NCBI GenBank assembly: GCA_937873225.1 | Contig: CALMVN010000189.1 | Span: forward strand, 1-34,887 | DNA from: an uncultured Acetobacteraceae bacterium | Lineage (GTDB): Bacteria > Pseudomonadota > Alphaproteobacteria > Acetobacterales > Acetobacteraceae | DNA length: 34,887 bases | Reading direction: 5' to 3' | In this document: one piece after another, positions 7,330 to 15,877 of the stretch | How the letters are laid out: each line of letters opens with the position of its first letter | Numbering within the stretch: the first letter of the stretch is position 1 | Made by a program: the position numbers and the translations under genes | The notes under the pieces: generated by a model | Told to the model about the DNA's origin: nothing | What the model saw: only the letters and a program-made list of their open reading frames with translations | Database searches by the model: none

Positions 7330-7399
7330 TTCCGGGCGCGGATGCTACGGGACCCGACCGGCCGGTCGACGCAGCGCCGGCATTGCCAAGGATCCCCGC

Positions 7400-8629
<1,230 letters not shown>

Positions 8630-8683
8630 AGCTGGGCTGAGCTGGCCCGAGCCTGGCCCGGCCGCGTTGGCGCGCCGTCCGCG

Positions 8684-9109
8684 TCAGTTCGCGGAAGCCA
8701 GCTCGGCCTTGCCCGTTGCAGGTGTCCCGGTCGCCTGCGTCGCCGTTGCGCGGTCCGCGTCACGGGGGGCAGCGGGACGTGCGGCCGCGCCCTCGTGCAC
8801 GCAATGCTGCACCGTCCGGCAGTGATCGTCCGCACAGGCGGCCCAGGACGGAAGCGGGGCGTCGACCGCGAGCGGGCGGCCCTCCTGCTGCCTGAGCTGG
8901 CGCAGGCTCCTGGTCGCGGCCAGCGCACCGATCGCCGGCGCGGCGGCCGGGCTGCCAGCCATCGGGATGGCACGGAGCAGCAGCGCCGCCAGCCGCTCGG
9001 CGCCGTCCCGCGGCGTGGTCCAGCCGCGCGCGGGATCGCCGGCGGCCTCAAGGAACCGGGCGATCGTGTCGGTCATCGCGGCGCGAACATCCTCCTTGGA
9101 CGCAGTCAT
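8684..9109 (-). CDS. Hypothetical protein (141 aa)
   Basis: Starts at ATG 9109 (MTASKEDVRAAMTDTIARFL), with GAGGA about 9 bases upstream; an earlier in-frame ATG at 9145 adds 12 residues without support. The N-terminal half is helical and amphipathic. The middle is Ala-rich (AALLLRAIPMAGSPAAAPAIGAL). A cysteine-containing segment CADDHCRTVQHCVHEG has CX4C and CX5C spacing and two histidines, which could bind metal. The C-terminal 35 residues are low-complexity Ala/Thr/Pro. No signal peptide is evident. Family not recognised. Confidence 0.6.
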   Translation of the reverse strand: MTASKEDVRAAMTDTIARFLEAAGDPARGWTTPRDGAERLAALLLRAIPMAGSPAAAPAIGALAATRSLRQLRQQEGRPLAVDAPLPSWAACADDHCRTVQHCVHEGAAARPAAPRDADRATATQATGTPATGKAELASAN

Positions 9110-9224
9110 CTCGCCAGTTCCTCGTTCAGCCTCAACGGCCGGCACCCTATAGCCCGACCCGATAATGACAGGTTAACGCTCCTGCAACCGGTTGTCTTCC
9201 TCCGTGCGGGGCGCATCACGTTCG

Positions 9225-9674
9225 TCAGTATCCGTTCGAGCTGTCCTTCTGCATCCCGTCGCGCAGGATCCGCTTCGCCATGTCCAGCACCTTCGGCATG
9301 GTGTCGTTGTAGAACGAGATCAGGCGCATGGTCGGCCTGACGGCGCTGCCCGCCGCGTCGGCGGCCCCCTCCACCGCGACCAGGTGGACGGTCCGGAGCG
9401 TGTCCAGCGCCTGCTCGACCTCCATGGCGCTCCAGCGCGGCTCGAGGTCCTTCTGGTACTCGGCGAGGGCGCGGACGTGGCCCTCGGCGAAGAACAGGCA
9501 GATCGACCGCATCAGCTCGTCCCGCAGGGGATCGGGTCGGTAGTGCACGCCCATCAGCACGGCGAGCGCTTCCTCGCGGCTTTCCATGAACCAGTGCAGC
9601 AGGCGGAGCGAGATCGCCGCGTCCCGGCTCAGCGAGTTGTCGTTCGCCGCCTGCAGGTCGTCATACGCCACCAT
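9225..9674 (-). CDS. Hypothetical helical protein (149 aa)
   Basis: A soluble, mostly helical protein beginning MVAYDDLQAANDNSLSRDAA. The centre (LRDELMRSICLFFAEGHVRA) and the stretch EVEQALDTLRTVHLVAVEG followed by RPTMRLISFYND resemble a winged-helix layout (helix, strand, wing), so a small transcriptional regulator is possible; this is structural impression only. The ATG at 9674 lacks a clear ribosome binding site; GGGA is about 17 bases away. It is on the same strand as the SDR gene upstream, with an 85-base gap. Confidence 0.6.
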   Translation of the reverse strand: MVAYDDLQAANDNSLSRDAAISLRLLHWFMESREEALAVLMGVHYRPDPLRDELMRSICLFFAEGHVRALAEYQKDLEPRWSAMEVEQALDTLRTVHLVAVEGAADAAGSAVRPTMRLISFYNDTMPKVLDMAKRILRDGMQKDSSNGY

Positions 9675-9759
9675 GGTTCATCTATGAATCCCAGGATTCC
9701 TCGTTCTCGACGGTCCGTGTTCCACCACATAGTAAAGTCCCCGTGACGGGACGGCGGGG

Positions 9760-10689
9760 TCAGGAGGACAGCGCCGGATAGCGCACGCCGGTCAGCTGCT
9801 CCGACACCGTCCACAATCGTTGCCAGGCCGCCTGGTCGAGCGCATGGGTCGAGATCGCGGCGAGGGCCGGGTCGCCCTTGATCTCCTTGAACCCGTCCGG
9901 GCCCCAGTACTGCCCGCCCTTCACGTCGGGCATCGTCGCGGCATACAGGCCCGGCAGCGCCCCCCTCCCCGCATCCTGTCCGAACACGCCGATGCCGGCG
10001 TTGAGTGCCGCGACGGCGACGCGCGGCAGGCCGGTGGCGGCGACGAAGCCGGTGGTGGCGACGCCCGGATGCGCCGCCACGCTCACCAGACGCGATCCCG
10101 CCGCGCGGGCACGCCGGTCGAGCTCGAGCGCGAACATGAGGTTGGCGAGCTTGGACTGGCTGTACGCCCTGCTGCCGTTGTAGCGCCGCTCGCCCTGCAG
10201 GTCGTCGAAGTCGATCCGGCCGCGCCGGTGGGCGATGCTGCTGATCGCCACCATCCGCGGCGCGGGCGCGTTCAGCAGGACCGGCATCAGCAGCCCCGTC
10301 AGCGCGAAGTGGCCGAGGTGGTTGGTGCCGAACTGGCGCTCGAAGCCGTCAACGGTGACCGCGCGCGCCGCCTGCAGGCCGAGCCCGGCATTGTTCAGCA
10401 GCACGTCGCCGCGCGGCACCGCGTCGGCGGTGCGCCGGGCGAAGGCGCGCACGCTGTCCAGCCCGGCCATGTCCAGAAGCGACCCGGAAACCTGCGCCTG
10501 CCTGTGCCGTGCCCTGATCCGCGCGGCGACCGCGTCGCCGCGCGCCTGGCTGCGTACCGCCAGCACCACATGCGCGCCGCGTCCCGCCAGGGCGTCCGCC
10601 GCCTCGGCGCCGATGCCGCTGCTGCCTCCGGTGATGACGACGATGCGCCCGTCCTGGTCGGGCATGTCGGCGGGCGTCCAGCGTGGCAT
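9760..10689 (-). CDS. SDR family NAD(P)-dependent oxidoreductase
   Basis: A 309-residue short-chain dehydrogenase/reductase of the retinol dehydrogenase/WWOX-like branch. The Rossmann motif TGGSSGIG is at residues 20-27, the structural NNAG in VLLNNAGLGLQ, the catalytic Ser in AISSIAHRRG, and the active-site YxxxK in RAYSQSKLANLMFALE. The C-terminus (YWGPDGFKEIKGDP, QLWTVSEQLTGV-type ending) is typical of the group, whose substrates are usually not predictable. There is no membrane anchor. It precedes the small helical protein and follows the thioredoxin-reductase-like gene on the same strand (65-base gap). Confidence 0.9.
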   Translation of the reverse strand: MPRWTPADMPDQDGRIVVITGGSSGIGAEAADALAGRGAHVVLAVRSQARGDAVAARIRARHRQAQVSGSLLDMAGLDSVRAFARRTADAVPRGDVLLNNAGLGLQAARAVTVDGFERQFGTNHLGHFALTGLLMPVLLNAPAPRMVAISSIAHRRGRIDFDDLQGERRYNGSRAYSQSKLANLMFALELDRRARAAGSRLVSVAAHPGVATTGFVAATGLPRVAVAALNAGIGVFGQDAGRGALPGLYAATMPDVKGGQYWGPDGFKEIKGDPALAAISTHALDQAAWQRLWTVSEQLTGVRYPALSS

Positions 10690-10754
10690 CGGTCGAGCTC
10701 CTGTTGCCTGGGCGGCGGTGGCCGTTCATCACAACACAAGACCGGCCGGTCCGC

Positions 10755-11663
10755 CTATGATGCCCGCTCCGGACGGGGGAACGGCAGGCTGCGGTTGATG
10801 TCGTTGGCCGCGATCGCCGCATGCCCGCTCGCCACGCTCACCTGCGACAGGCCGCCGACCACGTCGCCGGCGGCGTAGAGCCCGTCCACGCCCGTGCGCT
10901 GGTGCCGGTCCACCAGCAGCGCCCCGTCCTCGTCCGCCGCAGCACCAAGGCCGAGGGCGAGGCCGGAGCGGATGCGCGTGCCGAGTGCGGAGTAGATGGT
11001 GTCGTAGCGTCGCTCGGTGCCGTCCTGCATGTGCCAGGCGGCGATGCGGTCACCTTCCACCGACAGCGCCGCGACCGGCGTCTCGTCGATCGCGATCCCC
11101 GCCTCGTGCAGCGTGCGCCGCTCGTCGTCCGGCATCTCCATCGCCCGGCCCAGGGTCAGCACGGTGAGGTCCGCGGTGTAGCCCCGTAGCAGCAGCGCCT
11201 CCTTGACCCGGCAGCGCCCGAAGGCGATCAGCGCCACCTTCTGCCCGATCACCTCGAAGGCGTCGCAGATCGGGCAGTAGCGCACCAGGCCGCGGCGCAC
11301 CGCGTTCCGCACCCCCGGCAGCTCCGGCTCCACGTCCAGGCCGCCGGTCGCCAGAAGCACGCGCGGCACGCGCAGGCTCGCGCCGGACACGGTCGCCTCG
11401 AACCCGCCTTCCGGCAGCGCCGACAGCGCGGATACCGTTCCCGGCTGGATGACCGCGCCGTAGCGGGTCGCCTGCACGCGCAGGCGATCCAGCAGGGCGT
11501 CGCCGGACAGGCCCTCGGGAAAGCCCACCAGGTTGTGCGACACCGGGATCCAGGACGCCCGGCTCGCGCCGCCGTCCACCACCGTCACCGTCCGGCGGAA
11601 CCGCGCCAGATAGACCGCGGCGGTCAGCCCGGCCGGTCCGGCTCCGATCACGAGGCAGTCCAT
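10755..11663 (-). CDS. Thioredoxin reductase-like FAD oxidoreductase with a degenerate NAD(P)H site
   Basis: A 302-residue flavoprotein of the TrxR-like fold. The FAD motif GAGPAG is at residues 7-12, and the second FAD motif is DGLYAAGDVVGGLSQVSVASGHAA near the C-terminus. The CxxC redox pair is present as Cys130 and Cys133 in YCPICDAFE. The second nucleotide-binding domain has AFGRCRVKEA (147-156) instead of the usual GxGxxA, and no HRRxxR NADPH motif. Related enzymes lacking these motifs take electrons from ferredoxin or from unknown donors. Disulfide reduction is inferred from the CxxC; the partner is not in the window. Confidence 0.85.
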   Translation of the reverse strand: MDCLVIGAGPAGLTAAVYLARFRRTVTVVDGGASRASWIPVSHNLVGFPEGLSGDALLDRLRVQATRYGAVIQPGTVSALSALPEGGFEATVSGASLRVPRVLLATGGLDVEPELPGVRNAVRRGLVRYCPICDAFEVIGQKVALIAFGRCRVKEALLLRGYTADLTVLTLGRAMEMPDDERRTLHEAGIAIDETPVAALSVEGDRIAAWHMQDGTERRYDTIYSALGTRIRSGLALGLGAAADEDGALLVDRHQRTGVDGLYAAGDVVGGLSQVSVASGHAAIAANDINRSLPFPRPERAS

Positions 11664-11744
11664 CGGGGCTCCTGAGGCTGCGCCGGCCGGCAGGGTGCCC
11701 GATCCAGGCCTGCCCCGCCATCATCCTGCCGCGTCCGGCCGTCG

Positions 11745-11960
11745 CTATCCGCCGGCCGCCACCCGGACGAAGCGCGGCACCGGCGCGCCGTCCACCAGCA
11801 CCGTCTCGTTCCACATCGACAGCGGCCGCACCCAGGTGCTGCCGTCGCGGTCGGCGCGATACACCACCAGCCATTCCTCGGTCTCGCTGTGCCGGCCGGT
11901 GGCCAGCACCATGTAGAGCCCGCCCTTGTAGTGCTTGTAGGCGCCCGGCGTCGGTTCCAT
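11745..11960 (-). CDS. DUF1653 domain protein
   Basis: A 71-residue protein covering almost exactly one DUF1653 domain: PGAYKHYKGGLYMVLATGRHSE, then EEWLVVYRADRDGSTWVRPL, then MWNETVLVDGAPVPRFVRV. The YRHYKG..Y.V....HSET and LWVRPL.MF.E patterns define the family. The fold is a small beta barrel; the biochemical role is unknown. ATG 11960 follows GGAGGAC. It is divergent from the exported protein gene starting at 12072 and shares a 111-base intergenic region with it. Confidence 0.88.
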   Translation of the reverse strand: MEPTPGAYKHYKGGLYMVLATGRHSETEEWLVVYRADRDGSTWVRPLSMWNETVLVDGAPVPRFVRVAAGG

Positions 11961-12071
11961 GGCACGTCGTCCTCCTGCGGGCGGGCCTCGGCCCCTCGTC
12001 GGCGCCGTTCCTCCCGCCTATGATGCGGCTCGACCAAGATCGCCGGCCCTAGCGCCGCTGGAAACCCCCGC

Positions 12072-12638
12072 ATGACCCGCCGCCCGACCGGCCTCGTTCC
12101 GCTCTGCCTGCTTGCGCTGCTGCCCCTGCTGCCGCCGTCGCAGGCGGCGGCGCAGACACGGCATCGCCACCACCATGGAGCCCCCGTCGCGTCCAGCCCG
12201 GTGATCCTGACGCAGCAGCCGGGCACGGCGCTCGACACCGCGGCACGGCAGCTCAACGCCGAGGACATCGCCGGCGCCCGCCGGCGCAACGAGACCCCGA
12301 TCGTGCTGATCGGCTCGGCGCCGCTGTCCACCGATCACGGCGACACCGCGCTGTTCGTGCAGACCCAGTCCGCCAGCCTGTGCGGCTCGGCCGGCTGCTC
12401 GACCTCGGTCTACCTCCGGCACGACGGGCACTGGGTGAAGGTGCTCGACTCCGTCAGCGGCCCGATCAAGGTGCTGGCGACCAGCTCGGGCGGCATGCAC
12501 GACCTGGTGGTGGGCGACAAGGACCGCTGGACCTGGTCCGGCCAGGCCTATCACGACACCCTGCCGGCGGCGCCGATCGGCAACCTCAGGCGCTCCGTCG
12601 AGCGGCACCAGGAGCAGGCAAGGCAGGGAGGCGGCTAG
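12072..12638 (+). CDS. Exported hypothetical protein (188 aa)
   Basis: A signal peptide is clear: basic MTRRPTG, hydrophobic LVPLCLLALLPLLPP, then a probable cleavage in SQAAAQ near residue 27. The mature protein starts with a short His-rich segment (RHRHHHG). It then has a globular part with two cysteines in LCGSAGCSTSVYL, likely a disulfide, and a repeated beta pattern (WVKVLDSVSGPIKVLATSSGG, MHDLVVGDKDRWTWSG). The second half recalls small periplasmic beta-rich domains in which a quantity is displayed as text or signal (LVVGD), but no family is assigned. The C-terminus is charged and helical. Confidence 0.7.
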   Translation: MTRRPTGLVPLCLLALLPLLPPSQAAAQTRHRHHHGAPVASSPVILTQQPGTALDTAARQLNAEDIAGARRRNETPIVLIGSAPLSTDHGDTALFVQTQSASLCGSAGCSTSVYLRHDGHWVKVLDSVSGPIKVLATSSGGMHDLVVGDKDRWTWSGQAYHDTLPAAPIGNLRRSVERHQEQARQGGG

Positions 12639-12640
12639 CT

Positions 12641-12660
12641 CGCAACCGGTTCACGGTTGT
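12641..12660 (+). terminator. Possible weak terminator hairpin
   Basis: CAACCG (12643-12648) and CGGTTG (12654-12659) form a 6-bp stem with a 5-base loop, immediately after the stop at 12638. There is no U tract, so this is a weak candidate. Confidence 0.3.
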
Positions 12661-12860
12661 TCACCGGCGGCAATCCAGCGCGTCGTCTTGGCGAGCATCT
12701 TCACCTTGCCGTCCTGCACCCCGACCTCGACCCAATCGGGGCCTTCGCCGGGCGCGAGGCGCTGTCGCGCAAGGTTGCCGTACGGACGAGGGGTGCCTTC
12801 CAGGCTGCCATCGGCCGCCGCAGCAGGGTACGATGCCAGTCGCGGAGGGACATGGTCCAG
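12651..12860 (-). other. Protein-like open frame, possible gene fragment
   Basis: The 263-base gap 12639-12901 holds one frame worth noting. On the reverse strand it reads RPYGNLARQRLAPGEGPDWVE-type sequence followed by DGKVKMLAKTTRWIAAGEQP and a stop at 12651. The residue pattern looks coding, but no start with a ribosome binding site is visible and upstream the frame runs into the TetR gene. It may be a remnant of a gene whose 5' part is lost. No family recognised. Confidence 0.25.
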
Positions 12861-12901
12861 CCGCTGATCGCGGCACGCAGGCCGCGGGCAGCCACATTCC
12901 T

Positions 12902-13468
12902 TCACCCGAGCAGCCCATGGACGACCAGCGCGACCCGTTCGGCGCGCGCGCCGCATCTGATCCGGCCCGAGCGCTCGAGCTCGGCAAGCCCGTGCAGGGT
13001 CGCCCAGAACGTCTCGGTCGCGACGGCGACATCGCCGCCTGCCGGCGCGACGACGGCCGCCAGCGCGTCGAAGGCAGCCTTCAGTTCCGGCTTGGTTTCC
13101 GGTTCTGCGAAGCGCAGACCGGTCGGCAGGGTGAACATGGCCTCATAGAGAGCCGGATGCCCCCGGGCGAAGGCGAGATAGGCCAGGGCGACGTTCTCCA
13201 GCGCATCGCGGCGGTCGATTGATCCTCGCGCCGCGGTCTGAAGCGCGATCATGATGTCCCGGAAACCCTCGACTGCGACCGCCGCCACGATCGCGTCCCT
13301 GTTCTCGAAGTGCGAGTAGAGGACCGGCTGGCTGTATTCGATCTCCTCTGCCAGGCGCCGGACCGTGACGGCACGCCATCCCTCGCCTTCCGCGATCAGG
13401 CGCGCCGCCGCGGTGATGCGGTGCTCGCGCTCGGCCCGCTGCCTGCCCTTCCGCTCCGCGATGCCCAC
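12902..13468 (-). CDS. TetR family transcriptional regulator
   Basis: A 188-residue repressor. The N-terminal helix-turn-helix is RITAAARLIAEGEGWRAVTV then RRLAEEIEYSQPVLYSHF, the TetR signature. The C-terminal ligand domain (DRRDALENVALAYLAFARGH, YEAMFTLPTGLRF) looks like the WHG/TetR_C_33 group. GTG 13468 is preferred as start because GGGAG lies 7 bases upstream; the frame extends to 13501. It is divergent from the DUF4267-DoxX pair, and a perfect inverted repeat sits between them, so it probably represses that operon and itself. The ligand is unknown. Confidence 0.9.
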   Translation of the reverse strand: MGIAERKGRQRAEREHRITAAARLIAEGEGWRAVTVRRLAEEIEYSQPVLYSHFENRDAIVAAVAVEGFRDIMIALQTAARGSIDRRDALENVALAYLAFARGHPALYEAMFTLPTGLRFAEPETKPELKAAFDALAAVVAPAGGDVAVATETFWATLHGLAELERSGRIRCGARAERVALVVHGLLG

Positions 13469-13518
13469 CCTTGATCTCCCGCCGTCGGACGGCCGACGCA
13501 CCTGGATGATAAAGGAGC

Positions 13519-13548
13519 TTGAAGATCTAGCAACGCTAGGTTATATAT
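13519..13548 (+). promoter_or_regulatory. Promoter with embedded TetR operator
   Basis: CTAGC-AAC-GCTAG at 13527-13539 is a perfect 5-bp inverted repeat in an AT-rich island. It lies between a -35-like TTGAAG (13519-13524) and a -10-like TATATA (13543-13548, spacing 18; TTATAT at 13541 gives 16). A repressor bound here would block polymerase on the DUF4267-DoxX operon. AGGAAGG before the ATG at 13570 is the ribosome binding site. Confidence 0.6.
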
Positions 13549-13569
13549 CCGCGCTATAGGAAGGCGTCG

Positions 13570-13950
13570 ATGCACTGGCTTGCTACCCGACTGGCGCTGC
13601 TGCTGGCGCTCGCGATCATCGCGATCGGTGCCCGCTATGTGATCACCCCCGTGGCCGCGACACGCAGCTTCGGCCTGCCGCTTCCCGAAGCGGGCACGAA
13701 CATCGCCTGGTGGCTTCGCCTCAAGGGGGTGCGGGACATCACCTCCGGACTGGCCGTGCTCGCCGTCATGACCTGGGGCGGCCCCCGGACGGCCGGCATC
13801 GTCCTGCTGGTCGAGGCGATCATCCCGGTCGGCGACATGCTGCTCATCCTTGCCGCGAAAGGCTCGGCCAGAAGCGCGTTCGGCATCCATGGTGTGACGT
13901 CGTTGGTGATGGTCCTGGCAGCGATCCTTCTGATCATGAGGTTGCCCTGA
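13570..13950 (+). CDS. DUF4267 family small membrane protein
   Basis: A 126-residue inner-membrane protein with four predicted transmembrane segments (ALLLALAIIAIGARYVI; DITSGLAVLAVMTW; AGIVLLVEAIIPVGDMLLIL; SLVMVLAAILLIM). The motif FGLPLP and the helix WWLRLKGVRDI are typical of DUF4267. The family resembles DoxX-like proteins in size and topology; its function is not established. A good ribosome binding site AGGAAGG is 7 bases before the ATG. The downstream DoxX-like gene begins 1 base after the stop, so they form an operon, probably under the divergent TetR. Confidence 0.85.
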   Translation: MHWLATRLALLLALAIIAIGARYVITPVAATRSFGLPLPEAGTNIAWWLRLKGVRDITSGLAVLAVMTWGGPRTAGIVLLVEAIIPVGDMLLILAAKGSARSAFGIHGVTSLVMVLAAILLIMRLP

Positions 13951-13951
13951 G

Positions 13952-14272
13952 ATGCTGCACACCGTCTCGGTCTGGCTTCTCGTCGCCGGGTTCTTCGGCG
14001 CAGGGCTGTTCAACGCGATCGGCACGCCCGCGACGCAAGCCGGCTTCGTCCGCTGGGGCTATCCCGCGTGGTGGTGCCGCTTGACCGGCGCCTTCGAGAT
14101 GGCGAGCGCCGTTCTGGTTGCCTTTCCTGCCGGTCGCGAGGCGGGCCTGATGCTGGGTACGGTGATCGTGGCGGCAGCGGTCCTGACCGTCCTGCGTCAC
14201 CGTGAGTTTCCACACCTCGTGCCGCTCGGCGCCTTTGTCGCCCTGCTTGCGCTGGCAGGGATCCCGTCCTGA
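13952..14272 (+). CDS. DoxX-like small membrane protein
   Basis: A 106-residue protein with four hydrophobic segments: WLLVAGFFGAGLFNAI, LTGAFEMASAVLVAF, LGTVIVAAAVLTVL and LGAFVALLALAGI. FNAIG.PA...GF..WGYP..W.RLTG..E matches the DoxX/DUF4870-like pattern in which a conserved Gly-Tyr-Pro precedes the second helix. Members are linked to thiol or oxidative-stress physiology in some bacteria, but activity here is unproven. It follows the DUF4267 gene with a 1-base gap, and both may form a complex in the inner membrane. Confidence 0.85.
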   Translation: MLHTVSVWLLVAGFFGAGLFNAIGTPATQAGFVRWGYPAWWCRLTGAFEMASAVLVAFPAGREAGLMLGTVIVAAAVLTVLRHREFPHLVPLGAFVALLALAGIPS

Positions 14273-14336
14273 GCGCGGCGCTGGAACGGCCCTGCGACAC
14301 GACGCCTGGACGGAAGATGCTCCAGGGTCGGGGACA

Positions 14337-14410
14337 TGGAGCGGGTGAAGGGAATCGAACCCTCGTATGAAGCTTGGGAAGCTTCCGTTCTACCATTGAA
14401 CTACACCCGC
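14337..14410 (-). tRNA. glyU: tRNA-Gly (anticodon CCC)
   Basis: Read on the reverse strand from 14410: acceptor GCGGGTG, D arm GTTC-AATGGTA-GAAC, anticodon stem GAAGC with loop TTCCCAA and GCTTC, T arm AGGG-TTCGATT-CCCT, acceptor CACCCGC, discriminator T, and an encoded CCA at 14339-14337. Loop position 34-36 is CCC, so it reads GGG glycine codons. It closely resembles E. coli glyU. Length is 74 including CCA. No terminator with a U tract is visible beyond it. Confidence 0.97.
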
Positions 14411-14511
14411 CCGCCGGGCCGTCCGCGCCTTATACGGCCGCCCGGCCCGGGCGGCAACGCCCCGCGCAGTTGACGCAGCCCGGAAGCGGCTCCTAGAACT
14501 GTCCGCGCCAA

Positions 14512-14601
14512 CTCCCTCGCGATCTGTCCGGCCGGCTTGCGGCGAGCTGAAAGCGCGCCGAGGCGGCCTCGGCGGAGGCTCGCGAAGCAGGCCGCCTCGG
14601 C
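14512..14601 (+). promoter_or_regulatory. Candidate SAM-II-like riboswitch leader of metZ
   Basis: CTCGC (14516-14520) and GCGAG (14542-14546) form a P1-like stem enclosing GATCTGTCCGGCCGGCTTGC, which closely resembles the conserved SAM-II loop (GAUuUG..CCGGCUUGC). CTGAAA follows, as UUAAA does in the family. The usual 3' CAAGUCGCUAAA is not obvious: either GCGCGCCGAGG takes that place with weak pairing, or GCAGGCCG (14587-14594) pairs with CGGCTTGC (14533-14540) over 8 bp, with a hairpin inserted. SAM-II elements control metA/metX/metZ in alphaproteobacteria, so the position is right. Confidence 0.5.
14557..14601 (+). repeat. 13-bp perfect inverted repeat in the metZ leader
   Basis: GCCGAGGCGGCCT (14557-14569) and AGGCCGCCTCGGC (14589-14601) are exact reverse complements around a 19-base loop. 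The stem ends 43 bases before the metZ ATG. Its 3' arm overlaps GCAGGCCG, which could instead pair with the riboswitch-like loop, so the two structures are mutually exclusive. No U tract follows. Confidence 0.6.
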
Positions 14602-14644
14602 ATCCACGTCCGGGCATCGCCTCCGACCGATCGGGGAAGCCGAG

Positions 14645-15859
14645 ATGAACGACCAGCACGCCCTTTATCCCGCCACCCTGCTGCTTCACTCGGGGATCGA
14701 TCGCACGCCGCACGGCGAGACCAGCGAGGCGATGTTCCTCACCTCCGGCTTCGTCTACGACGACGCCGAGCAGGCCGAGGCCACCTTCCTGGGGCAGGCC
14801 ACGCACTACCAGTACAGCCGCTTCGGCAACCCCACGGTGGCCGCGTTCGAGGCCAGGCTGGCGGCGCTGGAAGGCGCCGAGGCCTGCCGCGCCACCGCCA
14901 CCGGCATGGCGGCGGTGAGTTCCGCCCTGCTCAGCCACCTCAGGCACGGCGACCGCATCGTGGCGTCCCGCGCGCTGTTCGGCTCCTGCCACTGGATCGT
15001 GTCCCAGCTGCTGCCGCGCTACGGCATCGAGAGCGTGTTCGTCGATGGCGGCGACCTGGACGCCTGGGCCGAGGCGCTGTCGGTGCCCACCGCCTGCGTG
15101 CTGCTGGAAACGCCCTCCAACCCGATGCTGGACATCGTCGACCTCCGGGCGGTGTGCGACATGGCGCATCGCGCCGGCGCCGTGGTGGTGGTGGACAACG
15201 TGTTCGCGACCCCCTTGCTGCAGCAGCCTCTGCAGTTCGGCGCCGACGTGGTGGTGTATTCCTGCACCAAGCACATCGACGGCCAGGGCCGGGTGCTGGG
15301 CGGCGCGGTGCTGGGCACCAAGGCGTGGATCGAGACCACGCTGCAGCCGTTCCTGCGCAACACCGGGCCGGCGATGTCGCCGTTCAACGCCTGGGTGCTG
15401 TCCAAGGGGCTGGAAACGCTGACGCTGCGCGTGGACGCGATGACGCGCAACGCCCATGCGGTCGCGGACATGCTGGCCGCCTCGCCCGGCATCGCCCGCG
15501 TCTGGTATCCGGCCCGGGCCGATCACCCGCAGCACCGGCTGGCGATGCGGCAGATGAGCGCCGGCGGCACCCTGGTCACCTTCGCAGTCGAGGGCGGCAA
15601 GGCGGACGCGTTCCGGATGATGAACGCGCTCGAACTGGTCGCCATCTCCAACAACCTGGGCGACAGCCGCTCCATGGTGACGCATCCGGCCACCACCACG
15701 CACATGAAGATCGGGCCCGAGGAGCGCGCGGCGCTGGGCATCACCGACGGCGTGATCCGGCTGTCGGTGGGGCTCGAGGACGTGCGCGACCTCCTCCGCG
15801 ACCTCCGGCGCGGCCTTGATGCGCTGGCGGACCGGGGCCAGCGCCGGGCCGCGGAATAG
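14645..15859 (+). CDS. metZ: O-succinylhomoserine (or O-acetylhomoserine) sulfhydrylase
   Basis: A PLP enzyme of the Cys/Met metabolism family (404 residues). It replaces the acyl group of activated homoserine with sulfide to give homocysteine, bypassing cystathionine. The PLP lysine is Lys209 in VVYSCTKHIDGQGR. Other landmarks are the YQYSRFGNPTV active-site segment, ATGMAAVSSALL, LLETPSNPMLDIVDL, and SLVTHPATTTH-like SMVTHPATTTH near the C-terminus. ATG 14645 follows GGGGAAG and fits the family start (LLHSGIDRTPHGETSEAMFLTSGFVYD). An upstream in-frame ATG at 14537 lies in the leader structure. apaG and folE follow closely on the same strand. Acyl preference cannot be read from sequence alone. 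Confidence 0.93.
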   Translation: MNDQHALYPATLLLHSGIDRTPHGETSEAMFLTSGFVYDDAEQAEATFLGQATHYQYSRFGNPTVAAFEARLAALEGAEACRATATGMAAVSSALLSHLRHGDRIVASRALFGSCHWIVSQLLPRYGIESVFVDGGDLDAWAEALSVPTACVLLETPSNPMLDIVDLRAVCDMAHRAGAVVVVDNVFATPLLQQPLQFGADVVVYSCTKHIDGQGRVLGGAVLGTKAWIETTLQPFLRNTGPAMSPFNAWVLSKGLETLTLRVDAMTRNAHAVADMLAASPGIARVWYPARADHPQHRLAMRQMSAGGTLVTFAVEGGKADAFRMMNALELVAISNNLGDSRSMVTHPATTTHMKIGPEERAALGITDGVIRLSVGLEDVRDLLRDLRRGLDALADRGQRRAAE

Positions 15860-15877
15860 GATGCCGGGAGCAGCGCG

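Noticed and set aside
9185-9194. CAACCGGTTG palindrome between two hypothetical genes
   Set aside because: Ten bases only, not placed relative to a recognisable promoter; expected by chance in a window of this size.
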